From Liolophura sinensis (Eukaryota; Mollusca; Polyplacophora; Chitonida; Chitonidae), in assembly GCF_032854445.1 (NCBI RefSeq), contig NC_088295.1, positions 24,355,385 to 24,419,384 of the forward strand: a stretch of DNA of 64,000 nt. Direction: 5' to 3'. The position numbers were made by a program, and so were the translations under genes. Below, piece after piece: positions 35,701 to 50,700 of the stretch. Under the pieces are notes generated by a model, which was not told where the DNA came from, searched no databases, and was given only the letters and a program-made list of their open reading frames with translations. Numbering within the stretch: the stretch's first letter is position 1; each line of letters starts with the position of its first letter.

Positions 35701-38700
35701 CGTAAAAAAAAATGCAATTTTGAATATGAAACAAACAAACAAGATACACTCTATTTTTGCAGAAAACGTGGCAATAAAGCTCTGCATCTCCAATGTATTT
35801 GTTAAGTGTAAGGTAAATCGTTCTTTCAGAGAATACACCCACAGCCTGTCCAGACTTCGCTGGGCACAACCTGTGCACACCACGGGGGACACAACCTGTC
35901 AGAAGCCATGTTTAGTTTCCGATCCGGATTCCATTAAATGTCCAGTAGATGTCGCGTATGTTTGATTTTCTTGCCGTCCTGGTACACTGCACAGCAATAC
36001 TGGCGAACTGGTTCGTGTTAGTTCTCCCCACAGGTTAGATGTTTACACGGCGCCACTAATCCCCTGCGTGAGTGGAGCGCCCGTGAAACACCTCACCCGG
36101 AAGTCGACATCCATCTTGTCTGTTCTCGTTACGAACGTCCCATAGCCTAGGCAAGTTATTATTGGTGGACACTGAACAAATCTTGTATCTTTTTGTCACG
36201 TTAAACGAGAAAGCTTCTTTTATTAGCGTTTTAGCATTTGTGAATAATCCTCTTGTCTTCACAGAAAAACGAATGTTTCCGGAAATATTCAGCGACTGTA
36301 CTCTTCACAACTGTGCTTCGGGTTCCGCTTGTCATCAATTATCCTATTGTAAGGAAGGTGCATTCTTTGTATAGAAACTTTTCTGTTGTTTAAAGGAGCA
36401 AAGTAGTTTGGGGATGAGGTTGTTGGAACTATCGTTCCACCAAAACAAACCCTGAAACTTGATACTCACATTAAAGTGAAAACGTAATCCAGAATCTTAC
36501 CTTTATGAACGTCTGTCGTTTGTTCTTTTCGTATTCCAGCATGCTGTTGGTTCGAGGCGCGAACAACTCCCGACAAAATCTCCAGGCATAGCAGAAGGAT
36601 TTGGGAGTGGGGATCATATTGAATGGAACGGGCAAGGTACTGCCCTCATCCATGTAATTCATCCAAAGCTTCGTCCGAGCAAATTTCCACTCGACGTCAC
36701 AGTCAGTCTGTTGAACAAAAGCAAAAGACCGATAACGAACTGGTTTGCTAATACAACTAATGTATTTCCGTGACTATGGATACAGTGTCAATCTCTGCAC
36801 CTTTGTTTCATAATTTTGTGTTTAATCCTGTTTAACACAGGGCTTGAATAAATTATACACATTGCATATATAAGAATTTTCTACCAAAGCACAACTTCTA
36901 TACATATCTTGATTAAAATCTATTAAAAAGTTATATACTTGGATAGTGGTTAAATTTATGCACCAAAACATTCTTATATCTTTCCAGCATCATTAAAAAC
37001 TATTGACTGCTCTTCTTTACATGAGTCTGTCTCAATTGCACATTTCATATACTTTCTAAGTCTTTGTTGGTTTGTGTTGAATGCTGCTCTGGAAATTTGT
37101 CTTAAGAAAGTTCATTATGGTTAACGATTGGTATACGATTGCATTCTTCAACATTTAATTTAACAAGCTATGTACTTCTACTAGTACATGTATATTACTT
37201 TTTTTTATTTCAAAATACATGTTATTGGGTACATTTGCCCTAAACTAGCAGCGTCGACATGCGCTCGTCACTCAAAGTACATTGTACATTATCAGCAACA
37301 AATTAAGGTCCTTAGGAAGCAATAGAAATTGTTCCGGTGGAAGCATAACAAGCTTATTTTGTGGGAAACCTAGTATGACCATCTTTAAAGGTGAGTCAGA
37401 ATATGCCCAAGTAATACGACTGTTTGACGGTATGCTTTATGACATGTAATACCAGCATGTGTGAGTTGTGCAAACATCAAGTTGGCATTCTTTTGCCATA
37501 ATGTTCATATGCATTTTCAAAAAGTTCATATAGACTAACATATTATAAGCTATGAATGTATAATAGTTTAATATTGAATGCGGATGGTAAGTGTTGCATT
37601 TCCTATATACATGATAGAAGAGATATTTTTGAAATATCCTTTGTCACTCAAAAGCTTAAAGCACAGGAAGAACTGTGGGTGGATTTAAATAAATTTGAAC
37701 ACAAAGTTATCTCCCCTGTATGATGAAAATAAAATTTGGAAGCCAAAAACTCTGTTCACACATAAAATCCACATAACAATTCAAGTATTGCGGAATAATC
37801 TGAACACCTTACAGATTTTATGATTTTATAGCATTTGAATAGTGTAGATAGTTAAACTGCTGTGGAACCCTGGATGTTTCAGTGAGGACCACTGTGCCTT
37901 AGTGAACCCCGTTCGGTCAGAAAGTTTGGAAGTTATGGGTCATAATTTTGGTCCATGTATATAGTATTCATTATTACCTGATGTAGGTCACAGTTCTAAT
38001 GGATACTGAGGTGTTCTCGTTATTCACCGAGCGACGAGTTTCATTTCATTAATGTTTTGCAACAGTGTAGCTGCAAATAATTTCTTTTGCTTGTAAATTT
38101 CTTGAAATCCTTAACTGATATAAATGTAGTTTTGCAGTAAATAGTTACTGCATTAAAATCCGGCATTGCTTGGGAGCAGTAAAGTGTAGGGTCAGTGATA
38201 TTTTGAGATGTGACATCAGTAAACTCATGGCTGTATGTTAATAAGGTTATACGTGAATCGAGTTTCTGATAATCCTTGTCATTTGTTCTACAGAATACCA
38301 GAATACTGTGCAATAATGTATGTGAACGGTTTTTTCGGGTAATCACAGTGTTGTACTCAGGTGATTGACTTAGTGTGATCAATTGTTTTTAATAGCACTC
38401 GATAAAGTTGTGTTGATACTCTGGGTGTACTGATAGGTTAGATATGAAACTGTTCTATCAATATACAGGTTCCATGAGGTACCCACACCTGGTCACTTTT
38501 TCCATGTTTCACTGTCACTGAATAAACTTGACCATGCACAGCAGCCATGATGATGTCTTATTATTTGGTGATATTTCCTCCTAGAACGGACCTAACCGGT
38601 CACATGTACAGAGCACTGTGAGCTTATGTTTCGCCACTGGCTATTTTTGGAGACGTTACTTTGGGGCTTGTATCGCTCATTGTCTCTTTGTGCGACTACG

Positions 38701-41700
38701 TACGTTTCATCCCAGTTTACCGTGAAAGTAACTTTGTATACTTCTGAGGAGTGAAACATACAACGACAGCTCGGCATCACGGACACTACTGTCAATCCGT
38801 CCGCCCTGACAAGTTACACATTCACAAGCAGTAGGGGAATAAACCACTGTTATAAAAGACGTATCTGTGTAGATTGAGGAATTCATCTTAACAATTTATT
38901 CTATATTTACGTGGACTGGCTCGCTTCTCGGAGCCTGAATATATTCCATCCGGATTTGGACGCTGTAAGAGTCTACTTATATATTTGTAATTATTTGTAT
39001 TGTTTTGTATATTATTGTCTGTTGTATTATTTGTCTATTTTGGTACAATATATGTATTGAACTTATTCAAGCGTCTTTGTGTTTCTTTGTTTGATCTTGT
39101 GTAAGGCCAATCGCTGATCTGAGAGTTAAACATGCCAGTTGTTTCTCATCTCTACTCTCCGATAGTGGTACCCTTACAAAGGGATTTGGTACCCTTACAA
39201 AGGGATTTACCTTTATGTCGCTATACAGTGATTAACCATCACGTAACATTCATACCCAATTTTTCAATTTCAAAATCATAAAATCCTCCTTGCAACCATT
39301 TCCTCGTGCCACGGCATCTTTTTTAATTTTATTTTCCTGACGGGAAGGAGGCTGGGCCTATCTCATGATCACTGATTTTACAGGCAACTGAGAGCTGTAG
39401 AATGCAAATGTCAATATGTTTATCATTGGTTAAATGATCTCCTTCTCGCATATATCTCTTTCAGAAGTGTACCGGATTAATTACTCTTGCAGGTAAAGAC
39501 TAGGCCATTGCTTACCTGGATGTCTTCGAATGAGTGACTCATCATAGCGATGAGCATGTTAATGAGGACGATGATGATGACGACATGATAGATGCCAAAC
39601 ATGTAAGTGCCCACGGCCTCTACTATCGAAGTGCTGCTGTCCATGAAGGATGTGCCACCTATGGAGGCAGTATAAACTGTAATCAAAATCATCAATTATG
39701 CATTAAGAATGCACTGTATTCTTTTCGCAATGAACATCGGTGAATGTATAAACATGTCGCTTTAATCTGTTTTATTTTATATAATTTAAACTCAGTTCTG
39801 TAAAAGCAGATCTACTCTGATAGCGCGATGTATCAGAGACTAGTTTACATGGTCTGGAAAGGCGGTGTTCATTACAAAGCAAACCGTTATAAATCAACCT
39901 AAAATCAAATCAGACAATTTACACAATGGACGCAATGGTCAGCACAGAGTTTTCCACTGGAACAAATAAGAATGAATGATTTTGGATTAACGTCAAATTA
40001 AGCCTTTAGCATATCTATTGGCAACACTGTCACATTTACTTGTTCTATAGACTAATCTCGGTTGAATGCAGAAAGACATTTTAAGATCCACCTGCCATTA
40101 CTGCATACATTCTAAAATGGCATACATCGTACCATATCGTACATACATTCAGAAATGATCGTTTTGTACTAGCCTTGTTTCTCTGTTCCCAACATATTAT
40201 AACTTTCATCAGTACACAATATTCTACTTCGTTCGCTGTCTAACGTGAGGCACCGTCGTACTGGAAAGTAAAACCAAATGTCATTACAGCATCTGTCAGT
40301 GAAATCAAATATCTGTGACAAAATCATTATGACAATTACTTGGAAATAATCGGCTATGTGTGAGACGTGTAAGGTAGTTAAGGCAATTATTTGCCACAAG
40401 TATTGAATATAAAACACTACTGCAAGGTTTTTTTACCTGGAAGGATTACATAATGAACCTCACACAACCAAATATACAGTTGCTTGCAAACAGTACAATC
40501 AGTTGACATATACGTGGAACACTATCTACCCTCCAAAAAGCTCAGACAATAGCGTTTTAACAATAACGATAGAATTTCTGTTTACTGTGTGGGTCGCAAC
40601 GGAGCTGTAGTTTGATATGAGGGCTGGAAGAAGCGGTATACTCACCACCGTCAGGCCCGGGCTGCTTGACCACTATGTCATTTACGCTGACTTGACCAAA
40701 CATTGACCAAAACAGACTGTAAAACGTCTGTTGTAACCTGGAAGACAAACGCACGTATTTACAGTGACAGATCAAATGGCTTCAAGATGGAGCAAAGCGC
40801 CACTTAAATTGACCGGAAATGAAGTCTAAATCACGAAATTGTCGCCTGAAAGGTTTTTGTTAATCGTAGCTACTAGTATTGGTTTCCTTGAATTACCCTT
40901 GAGTGTGGATAAACGATGGAGCCTGTGCCACGAAAACCAGGCACAAGTCTACTCAAAGACAAGACGAGATTTCCCAAAGGTCAACACACGTACTTCCTAC
41001 GTCAATAAGTATAAAGGTCCTTTAGCATTTTACCATCATGTGAAAATGACATAAGTTTAACTCCCACAACCGCTCTCTTAACCAACCGTGCTTTAACTGG
41101 AAAGGTGTAGTAGAAATTCTAATATCTTTAAGATAAATGCATTTAAGACAATGTTCGGCAAATGAGTAAATCAAACATGCCAATCACCATACTTGCATCA
41201 AAGACCATGATGTATGTAGGAAAACAATACAACATCATCAAAATCTCCAGTAGCTTAAAACTCTTGGGATTTTTTTTATTCCTGATCGAAGTCATCTTAT
41301 TGTAAAGACAACATTTTTTGATCCTATAGCTTCCAGGTTCTTTTCTATTTGTCAAACAAAGAAATTCTGAGATGCTGAAATAGGGTACATAAACTAGCGG
41401 TAATTCATCGAGAAAAGAGTGTTACGGGGTAACACAGCGCTCTATGAATAAGTCCAGCGTTAAGACTGCCATATATTGGTCATTCGCCGGATTCCTCTAT
41501 TATCCATAAGAATTATTCAGATTTAATAAGATGGGAATCAAAACGTTGTTTTATCACACGAATACATGTGTGGACAGTCCATCATCAAATCTTAAAGTAG
41601 GCCCCTTTTGTGAAGGAGAAGATATTGACCTCGTAAAATTGGTTATTTACTACCGCTCTCCAATTATTATATGTCCAATCGATATATATTTATAATGTAT

Positions 41701-44700
41701 CAGTTCGCCTTACTAACCCTTGTTGCTTTCCGTAATGGAACGAGATAAAAGACCGCGTTGTGCGTCTGCAGTAAAATTTAATAGGTCGTTACGACCCTAT
41801 CTTTCCACTCATGATGCAATGTGCAATAAATAAAACAGCTTTATGAGTATGGCTCTGGATGTAAAGATAGATAAAGTAGAAGCAATTACTAAAGCTGTAG
41901 TCTTTGACGAATTAATTTCCCTGGAAAGGATTTTTTTGCCCCGGAATTCCTTCAATCTTACTTTCTAGAAGAGAGTCCATATCGGGCCCTTCGTGAGGTC
42001 TTATTTCGTCCCCACTCATTTATTCCACAGTGTTAATTCATAACAGATAAATGTTTTAATCATACGTTGTTTACGAGTCTGGTGTGACTACTGAACCTTC
42101 ATTCTTACTACAGTCGTAAATAATACCCTGTCAGACTGATATCATGCCGCAGATGCATATAAAGTGAATATTACTAAGCCCCATGTAAAATGATACATCA
42201 ATGCCTCACACGAAACAGTTTGTTTTCTTTGAAGACAGTGACAAATGGCCATAGGTGGCACAAATGACAAATGGAAATAGACTTATAAGATCATGTTTGG
42301 TGTGTATAAGATTCATTCACAATGTGTATTTCCCTTGTCACATTTATTTATTTGTATCCTTTAATGATGATGTCCGTTTTATGGGTGGTAATAACATGAA
42401 TGTTTGGCGTAAACAACCGTCATGTGGTAATAACTGACAAACTTGCCCACAGGTGTTTTCGTGAAGATAGATTTGAATACAAAATGTAGCTTATATTGGT
42501 GGAAGTCCACGTCACGAGGCCATTTTACCTTAAGAGGAGTTATTACAGTATTACTTTACTCAGCCTGAAAATAACCTTCCCTGAACTGCACATCAGGTTA
42601 CTTAAGTAACTGGTCTGAATCTCCAGATGGACCGACTGGATTGGACGGACCTGGTGGATTGAATTGGCCGGATGGCGTTTTCCTGTCAGTTTCCGTGGTC
42701 GGAGAACCATGTAGGAGGAGTGCAGAACCATGTAGAAGGAGTGTATAGAAACTTACCCGCGGAATGCTTGGGCAGCGTGGACTTGGACAACATGATCATT
42801 TAACATCATTTTAATCCTCTGTGCACCATAATACCAGTAGAGGTTATGTAGGCCCACCATGAACGCAAACAATACCTGCAAAAGACAGAATCTGATTTAA
42901 CCAAGCTTGTCAAGAATAAATGGTAAAGAATGGTTAAGTTACATTGAACGTTGCTAATAACTGAGCCTATGTAAGTTCTTGATTTACAAATTATTTAAAT
43001 TTGATTCAACATTGCTAAACATTGCAAAAATGACATTCCCTAGTCATGAATATGTGTGAAATAGAAATATGTTATAAAATAGTCTATCGGCTTAATTATT
43101 CGATGATTATATTCAGCCTTTTCATATGGAGCTGACGTATATGGGGTCATGGTTACTTGATATGTTATCAGCAATGCCAACGTTAGTGTCATATGACAAC
43201 CTCTTTATTTTCGCCTGTGCCTTATACGTCTCTTTTTTCAGTCTTTTGTATGTTCATATACGGTATGTCAGCTCTTGGAAATTAGCTTCTGATGGATAGC
43301 AAAGGGCGGGCAGGCCGCGGGTGTAATAATTCTATTAGGGCCACTGAGTGGTGTCCGACCTCTTGATCCCTGTATGTTCATCAATGTAGACAAAGTTAAT
43401 GGTTATACCGTGTCGCTAAGAAACCCCACCAGCGGGACTGTGATTGTAGTCTTTGCTGTGTCACCAGAAAACTGTCACTCCTACACGATTATAATTTGAT
43501 GGAGTCAATGGAAAATTGGGCCAAGCCTTTAGGGTCATTACCTTCCACACTTGTCTTGAAGCTAACAAGGCGATGAATGACATTGAGACGATTCTTATAT
43601 CTCTCCTTTTATCACACTTCCGTATATCACAACAACAGCAGGTAAGTATACTGTCCAGAGTAATAATTGTCAAACCAAAATAAATTTCAAAACAAGACGC
43701 CAAGAAGCTGAGAAGTCAAAATAAAAGCTAAGTGAAGACACAATATTACAAGTATTTATCATGTAGTCTCTGTCCACATTCAAGGTAAGTGTAACGACAC
43801 AAGCCAGCCAAGTTACCATGATAGCTAATGAGATAACCCTGTGTACCCACTTTAATCAGGTGAGTTGGGATGTGCCATAGGCCTGGGAAAACATAAAAAT
43901 CCGTCAGATCTAATCGTGATGTTTCATAACTGAAAAAGTCTACTATCTAAGCCCGTTAAGCCCTTTGCAGTTGCATTGTTCATTGTTCCTCTCACGTTTT
44001 GTCTTAAATCGACAAACGGTCAGTTATGTTTATAAGACGCTTTGAAGAATCGAGGTAATAGTCTGGCAATGGAGCTTTGCTAATATGCCGAATCGGGCCA
44101 TAACGAAAATGTTGTGTTCGGCACCTTGGTAAATCGGTTTAATTACGCTAATATGAAAGTGTATGAAAGGTTTGCATGCCTACATGTACGTACGCCTAAG
44201 GTGAAAGAGCGCTATAACAAAAACGCCATGAAAGAAATATAGACGTATTTTTAAAGGTATGATCCACAAAAAAGGCATGTTATTATCAAACACACATACT
44301 CACGGGGCTTTTTTTTATCACAGTCAAGAAAAATAGCTTGTAAGACGAACTGATCTGGGAAGAGATCCAGACGGCGAGGATAACTCGACCCAAAAGTCAA
44401 CACTGCAGACGCACTTACTCCATTTATCAAAATCATATTTGGATTTTTATGGAGTCTCATATTGAAACGTAATGTTGAGATCTGTCGAGACAACTGCTGG
44501 ATTCAGTTTCTAGATCTATCCAGTCAATATCTCTATGATTTAACCATCGTTCGCTGATCCATCTTGGAATATATCTCCAGACGCCGGTACCGGTGTACAC
44601 AGTAATCGGAATTCTTAAAATGTTAACATAAAATAGCTTTATCTTTTTTGACCTAACATTTGGCTGGCGGTAAAGTCTGACAGTTTTTCATTTTGATGTA

Positions 44701-47661
44701 GCCTACAGTCAGATACATGACTTTAATGTTGTGAGTTCCCTATCTGTACCGAGACGGACTATAGATTTATCCTCGTCTGTCATTCCGTCAGTCAGCCACG
44801 AAACAGTAAACAAGTATACATAGAACGTCACATTTGCATGTATATTTAAATGACATATAATAAACAACATGTAGAAGTTTATTTCTAATATGCCCTCGTT
44901 TTCCTAGAGCTGTACCAAGAACATGCCTCTGACTAACAGCTATTATATACACAGTCTGATTGAATTTGACTTGGATAAGTTTATTATTTTGATGTCATTA
45001 GCAATCCATATTTAACAAATGAAAATATTAAATGCTGGACAGAGTTTTTGTTAAAAGAAAACAACAATGTGTTATTGAGTACATCAACTTGTTTCATCGT
45101 TAATTCTATTTCCGACTAGGGGGTGGTGCAACAATCACTTCTAATGACATTACCATGTATTAATCATAAACAAATGAAAGACATAAAGTGGAAAACTGCA
45201 CCACATGCTGGCAAGGCGCCAGCCTGTGTGTCTGAAGCTAAACATTACTACGCATCGCAGCACAACTTTGTACACTCTGCCTTGCGAAATTATTGGTCAA
45301 TACAACAAGGTAGTTAATCACCCAGTTCTAGATGAGAGAGTTGTAGATGCGGGACTTACTAGAGTAAATAGCACCATGAAGCGTGTGATATCACCGATCA
45401 TCCGGCCTAGGGAAATCTGGAGAGGACCCAGAACCTCAAAGGCCGGCATGAGGTAGGTGGTACTAGCGAAGCTTATCACATTAGCTATGGCGAAGAGCAC
45501 ATCCGAGACGATTTCCGGGTCGTTGGGTTTCCATTGAAAACGGGCTGTGAATTCAAACAAGAAAAGTCATTTGGGAAGAGCGTTTAGTATGAATATCACC
45601 AACAACTGTTTGATGTTAACACGAAAGTGAACACTAAATATCGTCGTGGTCACCCATCGGAAAATAGATAATCAAATGTGTTTGAACTTGAAAAAATAGT
45701 GTTTTGGCGAAGCGCTAAAACTTCGTTGAGCCGAAAAGGTCTCGAGATTTTTCTACTCAGGGTCATCTTTGAAAACAGAACTACTCACAGTTTGAGTCAA
45801 GTTACTGCACAATTACGCCTGAAACTCTTCTAACACTTGACTGAAATATTTGCACGTGCAGTAAGATTCCCTGCGAGTATTATAGATTATAAAACAATCA
45901 ACCTCTTGACTTTCGCTAGTCCGCACTCCTCTACCTCTGCAATTGTTCTAATATGTAGGTTACCTTAGAGTGGTGCATGGACTTCAATACTAACAAGCTA
46001 AAAGCAGCTTAGTTTTTATTGACAGAGGGCGACATTTAGATACGGTTACAGATGAAATGTTCTTCTTGTTTGAGGTAAATTATAGAATTATACACGCTGC
46101 GTTCATATTACCTTGTTTCAGAACTGTTTAAAGCTTGTCCAAAAATCACCAAGCTTTTGAATGTTGATAATCATAACTTAATCATTCATCTGAAAGTAAT
46201 TAGCAATGACCTGAACATACAATACATGTACTTACAGGCCTCCATAAAATAGCTCTTAGTTTCGTCCTTGTCTGATCGTATAGTGGAAAGAAACTGTTTA
46301 AATCCTGTGTGATTTTCGTTTATCAAAAACTCTCTCGCTCGACTTGTGCCGTTGAAATAACTGCAAACAAACAATGACAAACGAATAAGTCGCCTTTATT
46401 CTCAATAATAGCTTTTTGTCGATATAGGTGTCGATGCAAATATTACTTTGAAAATGGTTAAGCGCCGAAAAGCCGTCGATGGTCGTGCAACTTAGACCAT
46501 CATGGACTGTGAAGCCGCATGTTCGAATCCCACACTATCTGGAAACAATGAGACTTAATAGCATGAAGATGGCATATTTCATGATATTTCATGGGATGCC
46601 AGTTTCTCGAGGATTATCCACTTTTATCCACTGGACTGATATGGTATATCAGTAAAAAAGATCATGTGATTGGAAACTGGCAGGAGATGAATGTTACCAT
46701 TTGTAAAGGTAATGACTAAATAAAACTTTACTAGGCAAACTGAGCAGGATAAAGTTAAAACGGTTTAATTCTCGGTTATCAAAACACAGCACTCACTTGT
46801 CCGATTCGGAGACCTTGTGATCCGTAAAGAACCGTAGTACATACGACGCAAGGTACATGGACAAAACAATGAAATCCATAAAATTATAGTTGTCCATGAC
46901 ATATCCCCGTGCCCCTGAGTTGTACACTTGTTTACACTCTATCCACAACAAGCCTGCAAATACACACACATATTCACCATTAAAACACCCGTTTTTTCAG
47001 AAATATTGGTCGGCATCCAATTTTCCGAGAACACCATTCGCATCAGCTGAAGTCAAGTGCGAAGTTAAGACATTTAAAAAGAAATTCTTCTTTATATTAG
47101 AATTTCTATAGAAATATTTATGGTTGGATGTGCCATCTCGGGTTGTTGTTGCGTTTTAGGCTACTCTGGCATTTGCTGCAAAGAAAAGGTTAACCGTCTT
47201 ATGATATTAAATTATGTAGTCTTTTCGAGCAGACAATTTTCTCTTTCCGGCAAAGACTATTGATTACATGTAGTCGGTGAGTTATATAATTTCATCATTT
47301 AGTCCAATTCATATTTTGCAAGGACGCAAACTGCTATTGCGTAGTAAATGTAAGCTGTAATTTAATTTTGTGCGTCTGCATCCAGAATTTTTTTGTCATT
47401 TATATTTCCTAATCGAGAAGTGAAGGAACTGTCTGAAAAACAACAAATAGAAACGGGTGCAGATAAGATAAGCTAGAGTGCAGGGGGAGGTAACTATAGA
47501 CACAATCAATACCATACAGAAAAGAGGACAAAAACTAAGATTAACTTTTTACAGTAATGCTTTGTTGCAAACATCAAAACTTGAACAAAATTTTAGTTTC
47601 CATGAGGGCCAAAATAGCTGCGTAATACAAGAAGATTCTGCAATTTAATATAAAATTGAGT

Positions 47662-47727
<66 letters not shown>

Positions 47728-50700
47728 TTTGTAACCACAACAAGTCATAATGTTTCAATATAATAATATGTATATCACATTCACATTGTGAATGGAATGA
47801 TCGCTGGATGAACGGAATGAGCACCATATTAAGTATAAATCACTGTCAACACTGGTCATGGAAAATGGCTTTAATGGAGTAGACTACAAAACCTACATCG
47901 CTGTTACTCACATCAGCGTTCATATCTGTAGTTTTTAGTTTATTTGCCAAAACAAAAATGAAATTGAAATTTAAATTATTTACAACCAATCGCACATCAT
48001 GAACTGAGTAGACGATCCGGTATCAATATTATGATTTATTTGATTAGCGTTTAACGCCGTGCTCAAGAAATGGAGGCGGTCAGGTTTATGGGTGGAGTAA
48101 ACCGGAGTGAATCAGCGACCTCCCCTGTCACCTGGCAAACCTCTTGACTTAATACCTCGGCCGAAATCGCGATAGATGCATTTGAACTCACGACCTCATT
48201 GGTCAATAATCTGGTAGCCTCACCGAGCCAGCGCTTTAACCATCTGATCATTATCATGAATACGAAAGGCCTTCTGTTGGAATAATGCCAGGTGTGACAA
48301 GTGATTTCTTGTCTCCACATTTGTAAGTGGACATCAATTTTTCCTTGTGGGATGATTGCACATGTAAGAAGTACATCGTAGCTGAAGATTCGTGAGAAGA
48401 AGTATAGCTTATCCAAATATTGATAAAAGTGACTGAATATTACCGTTTGCTTTTCATTCCATATTAATTTTAATATTTGAAATTTTTGTTATGGCAATTA
48501 TGTAAATAAAAATGTGTACACAATAAATATTTACAGTCCGTCATTTGTGGAAGACAAATGTAATGATATATAGAGGTGTGAGAAAGGTTTATTAGCAAAA
48601 TATGTACAAGTTAGTTATAACTGACAACAGAATACAGTGAAGATTCCACATGAAATGATTAATAAAGAATAGAAGAGGAAGGAATCACAACGTGTCGAGG
48701 TTTATCGACAGTGTCGAACATTTCTCACAACTAATTCTGATAGACGACATTATGATTTGGCTTTCACCGTTAACTTTGGCGTTCGTTGACAACAACAGCG
48801 CTGTGATAAGAAAAGATGAATGTGACAAATCAAATCCACAGAAACAGCTGCCCTGCTAAACAGTGGACAAAAAGGGAATGGGTGCAAGATCGAACTTCAT
48901 GAGCTGTATCACACAGACGCAAATATAGTGGAAGATTTAACAGAAATCACTGTTATGTAGGTATAAAGAGGAAATAATTTTCACTTGATTTGGATAGATT
49001 TGTTAAATTTTTGTGTCTGCTTTAAATACTACTGGCATAAAATCGAATAATACCGAAGATATAAACCTTACAATTTGTACTTTACTTACAAGATTTAAAA
49101 AACTTTGTTGAGACCAAAGGTCAAAAGCCTTAAGACCATTGGAGTAGAAAATGAGAGCAAGGTTTTCCCTCTCTTGATTTCACATTTGCAGATGGTGCCA
49201 GAGGTTACTAACTTATCGTGTTTTCTGACAGCGTGCAAGGACTCTGGTGTTATTAATCCTGACAATATAAGGGTGAGAACGACAGCAGATTTTGCACTGA
49301 CGACTGTTTGGCGAGCAGCTGTTTCGGCCTGTCAGGAACGGCTGTCTGGATAAACCTCGCTGAGTGACTAATCACAACCGTGAAGCATAAGAGATAGAGG
49401 CGAGGAAAAAGAACACCGACTAACTTACCTTCCCCGAGTGATCGCTGTATGGGTAAAGTAAGGTTCCCTAAAACAAGAATCGATACAACACAAGTTTCTA
49501 AATGCGGCCGGATTTCTTGCAGACTTTTGCGGGGCATTTTACAGTTTTGTCGCAGTAACCACCACAAGAAACACACAGATTCAGCAAGGCACAGATTAGC
49601 TTGAGTCTACGCACTACCCCTCATTGACCGTCACGGTACGTAACCGGAAGGTGTTCGGTCGTCTACTTCGACAAAGAATTGAAATCTACAATTTTTATGT
49701 ACAATATGTGTTCACGGAAAGCCGAAAGCTTTCATTCAAATGGGTCGAGCATTCTTAGAACTGTTGCCACTCAAATGAGTTTACCATATTCGCTAAAAAT
49801 TTAATTACCAATAGACCACGTGACCGTGGCGGCCAAAGAGGTTTGAGAACAACTCGCACCAAAGCCTCCCCATGTAACAGGGACCAGAGGTATAACCAAA
49901 AACACACATTGGAAATAAAGGGTAAATTGATTCACATTTCCATTCCCAAAAATGCACTGATGTACACTTGAGACAGCTCGTACACAATGTAACTTCCGGT
50001 TTGACTAAATCTACACCGTTTGCGTCAAAATCGCAAACGCTGAGTGCTGTATGATCAAACTGATAGTGATCAAAAACAAGCAGACTAATCAAAGTGATCG
50101 AACTAATGATATTAGTGGCTCTAAAGAGTAAAATCAGTGGGTTTGTTATTTCTTTGTCACAAACGCAACAGAAACATTGAAATAATAGCATTTCCGGTTA
50201 ATCGTGATCCCTGTTTTAGATAGAAAGGCCTTTGATCTAAGCCCCTCTCAGACTAACATCTACGGTCTGTTCAGTTCTCTTCACTCACCTAATATCCAAA
50301 AAACTATACAAATTTGTACATGTGTCAGCAAGGTGTTGGCGGGCCTCAAAGTCTCTTTTAATAAACTTTCTATTTTTTCTTCTTTTGCCAGGTGCTTATA
50401 GCGAGGATCTGACAGGTCATCTGTGGAGGTCATTGACACGCCACTCTCCGTGATGCGGAACGTGGCAGCAGCGAGTAGGATGAGGAAGCACATGTGTGAC
50501 ATTGTATGAGTCATGAACTTCGTCACGGGACATCTCATTATGGCGCCAATCTACAAGGGAAGACAGAGGCAGTATAACATAAAGATAAAACAATCTATAC
50601 AACATGTTAACAATGTGACTGGCACAATATAAGAAGACCACAGCTTTGAAAGTAAAACCAGAATATGATAATACACAAACTACGGTATGATAGTGGGGAA

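Larger units (their letters stand above)
46954..50288. other. TRPC intron c-d, 3.3 kb
   Basis: Contains a (TA)n tract at 47664-47726, a family C SINE at 48035-48250 and the candidate microexon at 49429-49467. Rest unrecognised. Confidence 0.5.

Noticed and set aside
49253-49576. 107-codon minus-strand open frame as an independent gene
   Set aside because: Lies inside a TRPC intron with no domain; only its 39-nt central part with splice sites is kept, as a candidate microexon.
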